DNA of 64,000 nucleotides from Pedobacter sp. W3I1. GTDB lineage: Bacteria > Bacteroidota > Bacteroidia > Sphingobacteriales > Sphingobacteriaceae. Below, in pieces: positions 35,395-44,854 of the stretch (the first letter of the stretch is position 1; each line of letters begins with the position of its first letter). A program made the translations under genes and the position numbers. The DNA is taken from assembly GCF_030816015.1 (NCBI RefSeq), contig NZ_JAUSXN010000001.1, positions 3,038,001-3,102,000 on the forward strand. The letters are read 5' to 3'. The notes below the pieces were generated by a model. That model worked only from the letters and a program-made list of their open reading frames with translations. It was not told the origin of the DNA and ran no database searches.

Positions 35395-36339
35395 ATGAAA
35401 GCACTAAAAGAAACTCATTTTAATTTCCCAAATCAAAGTAATTTTTACAAAGGTAAAGTTCGCGATGTATACACTATAGCGGACCAGTTTATGGTAATGG
35501 TGGTATCAGACCGTATTTCTGCTTTTGATGTAGTATTGCCTGAAGCTATTCCGTTTAAAGGGCAGGTATTGAACCAGATTGCTGCTAAATTTTTAGCTGC
35601 TACTCAGGATATCGTTCCTAACTGGGTTTTAGACGTGCCAGATCCAATGGTCACCATTGGCCGTATCTGCGAGCCGTTTAAAGTAGAAATGGTCATCAGA
35701 GGTTACTTAGCTGGTCATGCATGGCGCGAGTATAGCAGCGGTAAGCGATCTGTTTGTGGTGTTTCTTTGCCTGATGGATTAAAAGAAAATGATAAACTGC
35801 CTCAGCCCATCATTACGCCAACTACAAAAGCTTCTGTAGGGCATGATGAAGACATCTCAAAAGAAGATATTTTATCAAAGGGAATCGTTTCCATAACCGA
35901 TTACGAGAAATTAGAAGAATATACTCATGCTTTATACCAAAGGGGAACTGAAATTGCAGCAAAAAGCGGATTAATTTTAGTAGATACGAAATACGAGTTT
36001 GGTGCTGCCGATGGTGTGATCTATTTAATCGACGAAATCCATACACCAGATTCTTCACGTTATTTTTATGCGGAAGGATACGAGGACCGCCAAAATACAG
36101 ATGAGCCGCAAAAACAACTTTCAAAAGAGTTTGTAAGAAAATGGTTAATTGAAAACGGTTTTCAAGGTAAAGATGGTCAGGTTGTTCCGGAAATGACACC
36201 TGAAATTGTAAATTCAATTTCAGAACGTTACATCGAACTTTACGAAAAAATAGTAGGAGAGACCTTTATAAAAGCTGATGCTGATGCAATTTCCAGCCGC
36301 ATTGAAACTAATGTTTTAAAGGCTTTGGAAACACTTTAA
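35395..36339 (+). CDS. purC: SAICAR synthetase
   Basis: A 314-residue ATP-grasp-like enzyme of purine synthesis. [33 protein letters not shown], and [27 protein letters not shown] are the signatures. The start at 35395 (MKALKETHF) is taken over an upstream ATG that is preceded by poor sequence. It makes SAICAR from CAIR and aspartate. The long (about 310 residue) form is common in Bacteroidota. Confidence 0.94.
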   Translation: MKALKETHFNFPNQSNFYKGKVRDVYTIADQFMVMVVSDRISAFDVVLPEAIPFKGQVLNQIAAKFLAATQDIVPNWVLDVPDPMVTIGRICEPFKVEMVIRGYLAGHAWREYSSGKRSVCGVSLPDGLKENDKLPQPIITPTTKASVGHDEDISKEDILSKGIVSITDYEKLEEYTHALYQRGTEIAAKSGLILVDTKYEFGAADGVIYLIDEIHTPDSSRYFYAEGYEDRQNTDEPQKQLSKEFVRKWLIENGFQGKDGQVVPEMTPEIVNSISERYIELYEKIVGETFIKADADAISSRIETNVLKALETL

Positions 36340-36382
36340 ATTCGAAAGAAATTTATACATTAGTAAAATAAAGAATAGAGAG

Positions 36383-36760
36383 ATGAAATTTTCAGTAGAT
36401 AAACACGATAAATATGTAACCTTAAAGTTAGAAGAAAATAAGTTTACAAACGATAATGCTCCAGGTTTGAAATCAGAGTTTTATTTGCTTAGTGCCGAGG
36501 GATTTCAAAATATAATTGTTGATTTAAGTCATGTAACGGAGTGTAGTGATGCACAGGATTTAAGCTGCTTATTGGTTGGCGACAGGCTTTGCAAATCGGC
36601 AGGCGGATTATTTATTGTAACCGGAATTAATGATGAGCTGGCATCGATTATCGAATTATCAAACATATTTCAATCTGTAACGTTTGTTAATACAATAGAC
36701 GAAGCTACTGATTTTATCTTTATGGATGAGTTGGAAAAAGAGTTTAGAGGCGCTAAATAA
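36383..36760 (+). CDS. STAS-domain protein (anti-anti-sigma factor-like)
   Basis: A 125-residue single STAS domain: strand NIIVDLSHVTECSDAQDLSCLLVGDRLCKSAGGLFIVTG, in which SD takes the place of the phosphorylated Ser of SpoIIAA-like proteins, then the C-terminal helix DEATDFIF. It may take part in a partner-switching signal pathway, but no kinase or anti-sigma gene is nearby. Followed by a good terminator. Confidence 0.82.
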   Translation: MKFSVDKHDKYVTLKLEENKFTNDNAPGLKSEFYLLSAEGFQNIIVDLSHVTECSDAQDLSCLLVGDRLCKSAGGLFIVTGINDELASIIELSNIFQSVTFVNTIDEATDFIFMDELEKEFRGAK

Positions 36761-36783
36761 CAAAATATTTAAATAACAATCCG

Positions 36784-36818
36784 GCCTCGTAGTTTCTAAA
36801 AATCTACGAGGCTTTTTA
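36784..36818 (+). terminator. Rho-independent terminator after the STAS gene
   Basis: GCCTCGTAG and CTACGAGGC form a 9-bp stem with loop TTTCTAAAAAT and a TTTTT tail. Confidence 0.9.
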
Positions 36819-36827
36819 TATCTTATC

Positions 36828-37736
36828 ATGATGAAATTTGAAGTTACAATTTTAGGAAGCAGTTCTGCAACTCCTGTATTTAACAGGAATCCTTCGGCAC
36901 AGCTTTTAAATTGTAATGAAAAATATTACCTGATCGATTGTGGTGAAGGTACACAACAACAACTGACCAAGTACAACCTTAAAGCAGCCCGCATCGATTA
37001 TATCTTTATCAGCCACTTACACGGCGATCATTACTTCGGTTTAATCGGATTGCTATCCAGTTTGCATTTAAATGGCAGGTTAAAACCCATGCAGATATTT
37101 GGCCCCAAACCTTTATTAGAAATTTTAGAGATCCAGTTCAAATATTCCGATACAGTATTGAGGTATCCGATTGAGTTTTTTCCTATCGAAGCCGATCAAT
37201 CTACACAAATATTCGAGAATAGTGATTTAACAGTTAAGACCATTATTTTAAATCACCGCATTCCTACTACAGGCTTTATCTTTCAGCAAAAGAAACGCCA
37301 GCGCAAACTGATAAAAGAGAAGGCTGATGAAGTGCCTTTGGCTTATTATACGGCCTTGAAAAAAGGGATTGATGTAGAACTGCCAAATGGCGAGATTTTA
37401 CGTAGTGAAGATTATACCAGAGAGGCAGATGCACCACGGTGTTATGCCTATTGCTCTGATACCTTATTTGATGAAAGTTACTTTGCTGCCATAAAAGATT
37501 GCGATACCTTATACCATGAAGCAACCTTTATGCACGACTTATTGGATAGAGCTAAAGAAACACATCACTCAACTGCTTTGCAGGCCGGAGAGGTAGCTAA
37601 AATTAATGGAGTAAAGAAATTACTCATCGGCCATTTTTCTTCACGTTATAAAACCTTACAAATGCTTTTAGAAGAAGCGCAATCTGTTTTTGAGCATACA
37701 GAATTGGCTGTAGAAGGAAGAACTTTCCATCTTTAA
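36828..37736 (+). CDS. rnz: Ribonuclease Z
   Basis: A 302-residue metallo-beta-lactamase-fold tRNA 3'-endonuclease. The zinc motif SHLHGDHYFGL is near residue 62, followed by YCSDTLFDESY and HEATF, HSTALQAGEVA and GHFSSRYK, in the standard order for tRNase Z. It makes the CCA-ready 3' end of tRNAs. Confidence 0.95.
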   Translation: MMKFEVTILGSSSATPVFNRNPSAQLLNCNEKYYLIDCGEGTQQQLTKYNLKAARIDYIFISHLHGDHYFGLIGLLSSLHLNGRLKPMQIFGPKPLLEILEIQFKYSDTVLRYPIEFFPIEADQSTQIFENSDLTVKTIILNHRIPTTGFIFQQKKRQRKLIKEKADEVPLAYYTALKKGIDVELPNGEILRSEDYTREADAPRCYAYCSDTLFDESYFAAIKDCDTLYHEATFMHDLLDRAKETHHSTALQAGEVAKINGVKKLLIGHFSSRYKTLQMLLEEAQSVFEHTELAVEGRTFHL

Positions 37737-38038
37737 TATTTTGATCATTTTTACCGCAGAGGAATGCAAAGATTCACAGAGTTGGGTGCAAAGCAAAAGT
37801 TAAATACAATCTGCGTCTATCTTCTTAAATCTGCGGGAACCTATAACAGAAGTTTTTCCCGCTAATAACGCAGATTACCGCAGAATTAATTCCATCCATT
37901 TTACATCGTTTAAAGATCCTTCATTGCATTCAGGATGACAAAAGAGAGGGTGTCAAAAAAACATTAATATAGAATTGTTGTAATAAAAAAAAGCCTTACA
38001 ATTCAAAACTGCAAGGCTTTCAGATTTATAAAAATTAA
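37737..38038. other. Gap with a terminator for the MlaD gene
   Basis: 37984-38020 holds a minus-strand hairpin (AAAGCCTT/AAGGCTTT, with TTTTTTTT following) just after the MlaD stop. Otherwise repeat-like traces (GATCCTTCATTGCATTCAGG at 37915) and no gene. Confidence 0.7.
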
Positions 38039-38992
38039 TTACTTGTCTTTTTTATTGCCACCACCAAATACAGAGAAGTGTACATAACGCTTAGGATTAG
38101 CTTTTAAATCGATCATTAATTCATCAAGGTTTTTGGAAGCATTATTTAAATTCTGATACATTTTATCGTCGTTTAATAATAATCCTAAACTGCCTTTTCC
38201 GTCTTTAATTCCCGAAATTACACTTTGTAAATCAGCAATGGCATTGTTTGCATTATCTAAAGTCTGTTTAAAGTTAGCAGCAGCAAACTTGTCAGTAACG
38301 GTATTAATATTAGTTAAAATATCACTGATTTTTTGATTATTGTTATTTAAGTTAGCTGTAATGCCTTCAACATTTTTGAAGATTGCTTCAATACGAGCAC
38401 TTTCCGAACCTACTAAACCATCAACTTTTTTAGAGGTTGTTTCTAACGAGGCTAATGTACCGGCTATACTGTTAAAGCTCCTATCAACGTTTTTCTGAAA
38501 GTTAGGATTCAAGATAGAATTCACACTACTTAAAATAGAATCCATTTTACTAATAATTAACTCTGCTTTCTTTTGAACGGGTTGTACCTGCTCCATCAGC
38601 CCTTTCTCTACATTAGCGTTTAAGGTGTAACCATCTTCTGCCATTTTTTTAGAGTTACCTAACGACATTACAATGGCCTTGCTACCCAAAAGATCAGTAC
38701 CTTCTAGGCGGGCAATACTGTTTTCGGGAATTTCATATTTGCTGTTCACACTTAAGGTAGCAATAATACTGCCGTCAGCCTGTAGCTCCAACTTGGCCAC
38801 CCGGCCAATCTGATAGCCATTAATTAGGATAGGTTTTGATACGGTTAAACCATCAACCCTGGTATATTTTGCATATAATGTAGTTTCACTTGAGAAAATT
38901 GAATTTCCTTTTAAAAAGTTATATCCAATTATTAATAAAGCAATGGCAAATGCAGCTAAAATACCTACTTTGGTTTCGTTCTTAATCTTCAT
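38039..38992 (-). CDS. MlaD/MCE-domain protein
   Basis: A 317-residue protein with an N-terminal membrane anchor (VGILAAFAIALLIIGYNFLKG), an MCE domain (about 40-120: YTRVDGLTVSKPILINGYQIGRVAKLEL) and a long helical/coiled-coil tail (TNLNNNNQKISDILTNINTVTDKFAAANFKQTLDNANNAI). It is the substrate-binding part of a phospholipid transporter between the inner and outer membranes. No MlaE/MlaF genes are in the window. Located next to two amidases. Confidence 0.9.
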   Translation of the reverse strand: MKIKNETKVGILAAFAIALLIIGYNFLKGNSIFSSETTLYAKYTRVDGLTVSKPILINGYQIGRVAKLELQADGSIIATLSVNSKYEIPENSIARLEGTDLLGSKAIVMSLGNSKKMAEDGYTLNANVEKGLMEQVQPVQKKAELIISKMDSILSSVNSILNPNFQKNVDRSFNSIAGTLASLETTSKKVDGLVGSESARIEAIFKNVEGITANLNNNNQKISDILTNINTVTDKFAAANFKQTLDNANNAIADLQSVISGIKDGKGSLGLLLNDDKMYQNLNNASKNLDELMIDLKANPKRYVHFSVFGGGNKKDK

Positions 38993-39161
38993 GAGTGTTT
39001 TATTTAATGGCTACAAGTGCTGAGGTATCATTTCTTCACTTGTTTTGAGCGTAATTAATTTTTGTGCTAAACCTTATAAATACACAAAGGTCGCACTATT
39101 TGTTTGGTATCAGTTTTATATTTTTTTTCAAAGTTAAAATAACTATCATTTATAATGCCAC

Positions 39162-39938
39162 TTATTTAACCTCAATATTTTTTTTGTATGTTTTTATTGC
39201 TTCCAAAATAGAATTGGCGATCTCATTTTGTCCATTTTGGGAATTAATATATTTTTCTTCCTCTGTATTCGAGATAAAACCTACTTCTGTTAAAACGGCG
39301 GGCATACCACAGCGCTGCAGTACCAAAACCCCTTGTTCTTTAACACCACGGCTAAGTCGTTTATCCCTGCTGATATAACTGTTCTGTATTAATTTGGCAA
39401 ATTTAATGCTTTTGTCTCTAAAGGTATTTTTTAAAAGTGATAAAAGGATAAAACTACTTGGATTGCCTGGATCATACCCATCATACTTGCTTTTGTAATT
39501 TTTTTCCAATTTAATATCAGCATTCTCACGGATGGCAGCGTCTTGTTCTTTTAACCGATGCGAGCCCGCAACCAATGTTTCCACCCCTTTAATATGCTTA
39601 TTACCAGGTGGCATCGAATTGCAGTGTACCGATATGAAAAGATCTGCTTTAGCTTCGTTCGCTATTTCTGCCCTCCTGTACAAATCAACATCAATATCCG
39701 TTTTACGGGTAAAAATTATTTTAATATCAGGTAGTTCCTCTTTTAATAATGCGCCTAATTTTAATGCAATCTTTAACGAAATATCTTTTTCTTTCGAAAA
39801 ATGACCAGAGGCACCGGGTTTTCTGCCACCGTGACCAGGATCTATAACAATTGTTTTGATCTTATAACCTTGAGCAGGAGCTTTTTCAGCAACTAGTAAC
39901 GAAAATAAAAGTATTGTAATCAGAAGTTTAATCTTCAT
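39162..39938 (-). CDS. N-acetylmuramoyl-L-alanine amidase (AmiC-type, Amidase_3), copy 1
   Basis: A 258-residue exported enzyme: signal peptide to about 22, then VIDPGHGGRKPGASG with zinc His, E near 80, FISVHCNSMPPGN with zinc His, and the catalytic Glu in MPAVLTEVGFISN. It cleaves the amide bond between MurNAc and the stem peptide. It overlaps no neighbour and lies 12 bases downstream of its paralogue on the same strand. Confidence 0.92.
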   Translation of the reverse strand: MKIKLLITILLFSLLVAEKAPAQGYKIKTIVIDPGHGGRKPGASGHFSKEKDISLKIALKLGALLKEELPDIKIIFTRKTDIDVDLYRRAEIANEAKADLFISVHCNSMPPGNKHIKGVETLVAGSHRLKEQDAAIRENADIKLEKNYKSKYDGYDPGNPSSFILLSLLKNTFRDKSIKFAKLIQNSYISRDKRLSRGVKEQGVLVLQRCGMPAVLTEVGFISNTEEEKYINSQNGQNEIANSILEAIKTYKKNIEVK

Positions 39939-39950
39939 GCATCAGGAATA

Positions 39951-40859
39951 TTAAAATGATGTTTCTGCTATGCGTTTATAATTTTTAATTGCTTTAATAA
40001 TTCCATTCACAATCTCATTTTGTCCTTCAGGAGAGTTCATGTAGTCTTCTTCATCCGGATTACTCACAAAACCTATTTCAGTTAGCACAGCCGGCATAGC
40101 TGCACGAGCCAATACCGCAAGGCTTTTCTCTTGTACACCACGGTTGATACGGCCTGCATTAACATATTCTTGTTGAAGCATTGAAGCAAACTTTAAACTC
40201 CTTTCTCTATTGGTTTGTTTCATTAACGATAACATAATGTCACTCTCAGGCGTGTTCGCAATAAATCCCTCATAGTTTTTCTGATAGTTCTCTTCCAGAA
40301 ACATCGATGCATTTTCACGTTTGATCACCTCATCCTGCTCACCTAAACGGCGAGTTCCTGATACGAAGGTTTCTGTTCCCCTCGTTGAGGTGCTTTTAGA
40401 GGTTACCGTTCTGTAAACCGGTACTTTTCTACCTCTTACTTTTTTATAATAATCTACCACTCTCGATACCCTAACCGGCATATCATTTAAGTGAATAGAA
40501 ATAAATAAATCGGCTTTTGCATTATTTGCAATATTGATACGCTCGTATAAAGGAATAAATACATCCGACTGCCGGGTATAAATAACCCTGATATCTTTTA
40601 AACTATCCTGAAGCGCCCGGCCAAGGTTCAATGCAGTTTTAAGTGCTACATCTTTTTCCTTAGAATATACGCCATGGGTTGCACCATCTTTACCACCATG
40701 ACCAGCATCAATCACAATTGTTTTAATTTTATATTCTTGCGCAAACGCTTGATTATCAATTGAATTTGATAACACTAAATAAATAATAACTGTTAAAAAG
40801 GATTTAAGATACATCAATGGTATATTTTTCACTAATTTTGAACGTTTTTGATTAAACAT
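39951..40859 (-). CDS. N-acetylmuramoyl-L-alanine amidase (Amidase_3), copy 2
   Basis: About 302 residues with the start at 40859 (a longer start is possible). Same motifs as the next gene: VIDAGHGGKDGATH, LFISIHLNDMPVR, and MPAVLTEIGFVSN with the catalytic Glu. It carries an insertion after the second zinc His (RVSRVVDYYKKVRGRKVPVYRTV) absent from copy 1. N-terminal membrane segment. Divergent from lptD with only 29 bases between, so a shared control region is likely. Confidence 0.9.
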   Translation of the reverse strand: MFNQKRSKLVKNIPLMYLKSFLTVIIYLVLSNSIDNQAFAQEYKIKTIVIDAGHGGKDGATHGVYSKEKDVALKTALNLGRALQDSLKDIRVIYTRQSDVFIPLYERINIANNAKADLFISIHLNDMPVRVSRVVDYYKKVRGRKVPVYRTVTSKSTSTRGTETFVSGTRRLGEQDEVIKRENASMFLEENYQKNYEGFIANTPESDIMLSLMKQTNRERSLKFASMLQQEYVNAGRINRGVQEKSLAVLARAAMPAVLTEIGFVSNPDEEDYMNSPEGQNEIVNGIIKAIKNYKRIAETSF

Positions 40860-40888
40860 TTGTGCAAAAATAACATTCAAATACGAAT

Positions 40889-43549
40889 TTGAAACTTCTT
40901 AAGAGCTCTATTTTACTAATATCTGTCATTTTATTAACACTTGTTGTTGGTAAAGCTAACGCATTTTCTCATTTTTCATTGCAACAAATCATCCAGCAAG
41001 ACACAACTAAAAAGGATACGACTAAAAAGACCGGTAAAAATAATAGTAGTATCGACCAAAAAGTAGAATACAAAGCAGAGGATTCAGTAAAAATGAGTGC
41101 CGATAAAAGCATTGTCTATTTATACGGAAACGCAAGGGTGGTATACGGTGATTTTGAGCTAGATGCAGCTTATATCAAATACGACAAAAAGCAAAATTCC
41201 ATTTTCGCCCGTGGTGTTAAAGATCCGAAAACTGGTAGATATACCGGAAAACCAATCTTTAAGTCGGGTGCTGATGGAACTGCCATAGCAGATTCTATTT
41301 TTTACAATTCAGAAACAACCCGGGCGAAAGTATATGGCGTTTTTTCTGAACAAGAAGGAGGTTTCTTCTCTGGTGGGCAGAGTAAAAAACAAATTGATGA
41401 TGAGCTGCACATTAAAAATGTAATGTACAGTACCTGTAATCTTCCCCATCCGCATTTTGGATTAATGATTTCTAAAGGAGTGGTAACAGAGAAACAGATT
41501 ATTACGGGACCGGTTTACATGATTATTGAAGATATTCCCACTTTTCTGGGACTGCCATTTGCATTTTTTCCAAAACCCAATAAACGAACATCAGGTGTAA
41601 TCCTTCCCACACCAGGTGAAGATGCGACAAGAGGCTTTTTCTTGCAAAACGGTGGTTATTACCTGGGGTTGAACGATTACTGGGATGCTAAACTTTTAGG
41701 TTCTATTTATACCAATGGCTCTTATGAAACAAGTTTGCTGAGTAATTACACCAAAAGATATAAATATAACGGTAACATTAACTTAGCTTACTCTAGTTTT
41801 AAAGATGGTTTAGAAGGTACTGAGGCTTTTAGAAACCCCACCAAAAACTTTAGCATTAACTGGAGCCATAGCCAGAATGCCAATGCTAATCCTGGTACCA
41901 CATTTAGTGCAAGTGTAAGATTAGTATCGACAGGAAAAAGGGGATATTATAAAAATACTGCAGCAGGTACTACTTACGATATTAACACCATTGCCACCAA
42001 CTCAACAAGTAGTAGTATCAGTTACGCGAAGGCCTATTCGAACGGGATGAATTTCTCTTTGGCTGCATCAAGTGATCAGACTTTAAGTACAAGAGCAATA
42101 TCGTTAAGGTTACCTGAAATGACATTCAATGTACCTACATTTAACCCATTTCGTCCAAAAGATGCTGTTGGCGAACAAAAATGGTATGAAAAACTTACCA
42201 TAGGTTATAGCTTACAAGGAACAAACCGAATTGATACTTTTGATAGTTTGTTGTTTCAAAATGATGGCTTAAAGCGGTTAAGAAGTGGTTTTTCGCATAG
42301 CATCCCTGTAAATATGTCATTTACGGCTTTAAAATACCTTAACTTTAGCATAGGTGGTACCTACAACGAAGTTTGGAATTTCCAGAGTGTGAATAGAAGA
42401 TATACGCAGTTTGCAGATAACACTTATACTTTTAGAGAAGACACCCTCAGTGGGTTTAAAAGAGCAGGGAGTTACAGCTTATCAACCAGTATGTCGACTA
42501 AAATTTATGGAAGAAGAGATTTTAATCCGGCTGGTAAAATTCAGGCATTAAGGCATGTAATGACTCCAAACGTTTCCTTCTCTTACTCTCCAGATTTTAC
42601 CAAAGCAGGAGCGGGGCCTTTCAGACCTGCAATAGATCAGCATGGTAATCAGATTTATACCAGTGGGCAACCTTTAAAATATTCCATTTTTGATGGTATG
42701 GCACAGCCGGGCTCATTTGGCGGCCCCAATGCATCCATTGGTTTTGGGTTGGATAATACCGTAGAACTGAAGGTGAGGAATAAAAATGATACAACAGGAA
42801 CAGGCTCAAAAAAGATCCCGATTATTCAGGGTTTGAGTTTTAGTGGATCATATAATTTCCTGGCTCCATCTTATAAATTATCTACTATTGGTTTTAGTGG
42901 TCGATCACAGTTTACCGATAAATTAGGAATAAACTATAATGGAACTTTAGATCCATATGCTTTAAAAGATACAACGGTTAATGGTCAAACCATTAAAATA
43001 AGAGAAGATCGCTTATTTTTCCAAAAGAACAAATTCCTGCCACGTTTAACCAATTTTGGTTTCTCATTCGATTACAGTTTAAACCCAGAAGCGTTAAAAC
43101 GTAAAAACGAGGCTAACGATAAATTAGGGGAGGCAGCCAACAAAAAAGGAATGACCGATATACAGTCGGAACAATTAGCGGCTATAAGTCGTGATCCGAA
43201 TGCATTTGTCGATTTTAATATTCCATGGAATTTCTCATTCTCTTACAGTTTTCAGTATTCGAATGACGGAAATAACAGTACAATTTCAAATACACTAAAT
43301 TTTAATGGCGATGTTAACTTAACACCAAAATGGAAAGTTACATTTAACTCTGGCTACGATTTTAAGAACAATGGTTTAACCCCGATGAATTTAGCGATTT
43401 ATCGGGATTTACACTGCTGGGATATGAGTGTAAACTGGGTGCCATACGGAGCTTATAAAAGTTATTCTGTAACCATAAAAGTTAAGGCATCGATATTGCA
43501 GGATTTGAAATTGAGCAAAAGACAAGGTTTTTACAGCACATACCAATAA
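40889..43549 (+). CDS. LptD-like outer-membrane LPS assembly protein
   Basis: An 886-residue protein. Signal peptide (LLKSSILLISVILLTLVVGKANA), then an LptA/OstA-like domain (KSIVYLYGNARVVYGDFELDAAYIKYDKKQNSIFARG), then a beta-barrel-rich region. This is the Bacteroidota version of LptD. The start is TTG at 40889, no ATG being available. It places LPS in the outer leaflet. It ends four bases before cinA. Confidence 0.85.
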   Translation: MKLLKSSILLISVILLTLVVGKANAFSHFSLQQIIQQDTTKKDTTKKTGKNNSSIDQKVEYKAEDSVKMSADKSIVYLYGNARVVYGDFELDAAYIKYDKKQNSIFARGVKDPKTGRYTGKPIFKSGADGTAIADSIFYNSETTRAKVYGVFSEQEGGFFSGGQSKKQIDDELHIKNVMYSTCNLPHPHFGLMISKGVVTEKQIITGPVYMIIEDIPTFLGLPFAFFPKPNKRTSGVILPTPGEDATRGFFLQNGGYYLGLNDYWDAKLLGSIYTNGSYETSLLSNYTKRYKYNGNINLAYSSFKDGLEGTEAFRNPTKNFSINWSHSQNANANPGTTFSASVRLVSTGKRGYYKNTAAGTTYDINTIATNSTSSSISYAKAYSNGMNFSLAASSDQTLSTRAISLRLPEMTFNVPTFNPFRPKDAVGEQKWYEKLTIGYSLQGTNRIDTFDSLLFQNDGLKRLRSGFSHSIPVNMSFTALKYLNFSIGGTYNEVWNFQSVNRRYTQFADNTYTFREDTLSGFKRAGSYSLSTSMSTKIYGRRDFNPAGKIQALRHVMTPNVSFSYSPDFTKAGAGPFRPAIDQHGNQIYTSGQPLKYSIFDGMAQPGSFGGPNASIGFGLDNTVELKVRNKNDTTGTGSKKIPIIQGLSFSGSYNFLAPSYKLSTIGFSGRSQFTDKLGINYNGTLDPYALKDTTVNGQTIKIREDRLFFQKNKFLPRLTNFGFSFDYSLNPEALKRKNEANDKLGEAANKKGMTDIQSEQLAAISRDPNAFVDFNIPWNFSFSYSFQYSNDGNNSTISNTLNFNGDVNLTPKWKVTFNSGYDFKNNGLTPMNLAIYRDLHCWDMSVNWVPYGAYKSYSVTIKVKASILQDLKLSKRQGFYSTYQ

Positions 43550-43553
43550 ATTT

Positions 43554-44798
43554 ATGCTAGCCGAAATTATTACCATTGGTGATGAAATTCTCATTGGCCA
43601 AATCGTTGATACCAATTCTGCCTGGATGGCCAAACAGTTAAATTTAATTGGCGTTTCTGTTAAGCAGATTACTTCAGTTTCTGATGATGAGCAACATATT
43701 ATTGAAGCGCTCGAACTTGCCGAAAAACGGGCAGATATTGTTTTAATTACTGGCGGCTTAGGACCAACCAAAGATGATATTACCAAAAAAACTTTGGCAA
43801 AGTATTTTAATATGGGCTTTAGGAATGATGCCGGTGCACTTGAAATGGTCCGTCAGATTTTTGAAAAATATAAGCGCCCTTTATTGGATATCAATATTCA
43901 GCAAGCTGATGTTCCGGATGGTTGTGAGGTTATTGTAAACAAAAATGGTACTGCTCCATGCATGTGGTTTGAACAAAATGACACCATTTTTATATCGATG
44001 CCAGGTGTACCTTACGAAATGATGTACCTGATGGATGACGAAATTCTACCCAGAATCACAAGTAGATTTAAGCTTCCGTTTATTGTTCATAAAACCATTC
44101 TTACTGCAAATATAGGCGAATCATTTCTGGCCAAAGAGATTGAGGAAATTGAAGATAGTTTACCGGCACACATTAAATTGGCTTATTTGCCAAAATTAGG
44201 TCAGGTACGTTTGCGTTTATCAGCCAAGGGAGATAACGAAACTGCTTTAAAAGCAGAAGTTGAGGGTTATGCCAAACAGATCATGGCAAAAGTGACCAAG
44301 TTTGTCGTAATTGATGAAGATATTCCGATGGAAAAAGCCATCCTGAATATCATGAAAGAAAGAGGCTTAACCTTATCAACTGCCGAAAGTTGTACTGGTG
44401 GATATATTGCACACTTAATTACCCAGCATCCGGGCTGTTCTTCGGTGTATTGGGGTGGAGCGGTGGCCTATGCTTATGAGCTAAAAGAATCTATCCTTGG
44501 TGTAAAAGAAAGTACATTAAATACCTTTGGTGCTGTGAGCGAGCAAACCGTAACCGAAATGGCTGAAGGCGCGATTAAACATTTCAAAACGGATTATGCT
44601 ATTGCGGTTAGTGGCATTGCGGGTCCAGATGGTGGAACAGAAGACAAACCAGTAGGTACGGTATGGATTGCAATTTCTTCAAAACACAAAACTGTAGCTA
44701 AGGTGTTTAATTTCAGCAACAAACGGATTCAAAACATCGAACGTTCTGCAGCATCGGCACTAGCCATGCTATTAAATCTACTTAAAGAAACAGTTTAG
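43554..44798 (+). CDS. cinA: Competence/damage-inducible protein CinA
   Basis: A 414-residue protein with the MoCF-like N-terminal domain (TIGDEILIGQIVDTNSAWMAKQL and VLITGGLGPTKDDITKK) and the C-terminal NMN deamidase domain (STAESCTGGYIAHLIT, VSGIAGPDGGTEDKPVGTVWIAI). Enzymes of this kind act on NMN or ADP-ribose-type nucleotides. Translated right after lptD (four bases), so probably co-transcribed. Confidence 0.94.
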   Translation: MLAEIITIGDEILIGQIVDTNSAWMAKQLNLIGVSVKQITSVSDDEQHIIEALELAEKRADIVLITGGLGPTKDDITKKTLAKYFNMGFRNDAGALEMVRQIFEKYKRPLLDINIQQADVPDGCEVIVNKNGTAPCMWFEQNDTIFISMPGVPYEMMYLMDDEILPRITSRFKLPFIVHKTILTANIGESFLAKEIEEIEDSLPAHIKLAYLPKLGQVRLRLSAKGDNETALKAEVEGYAKQIMAKVTKFVVIDEDIPMEKAILNIMKERGLTLSTAESCTGGYIAHLITQHPGCSSVYWGGAVAYAYELKESILGVKESTLNTFGAVSEQTVTEMAEGAIKHFKTDYAIAVSGIAGPDGGTEDKPVGTVWIAISSKHKTVAKVFNFSNKRIQNIERSAASALAMLLNLLKETV

Positions 44799-44813
44799 AA
44801 AGAATAAAAACTG

Positions 44814-44821
44814 TATTTTTG
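44814..44821 (+). promoter_or_regulatory. Predicted -7 box of the E2 gene
   Basis: TATTTTTG fits TAnnTTTG, 33 bases before the ATG. Confidence 0.5.
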
Positions 44822-44854
44822 TGGCGTTACCAATATAAAATACTGTAATTTAAT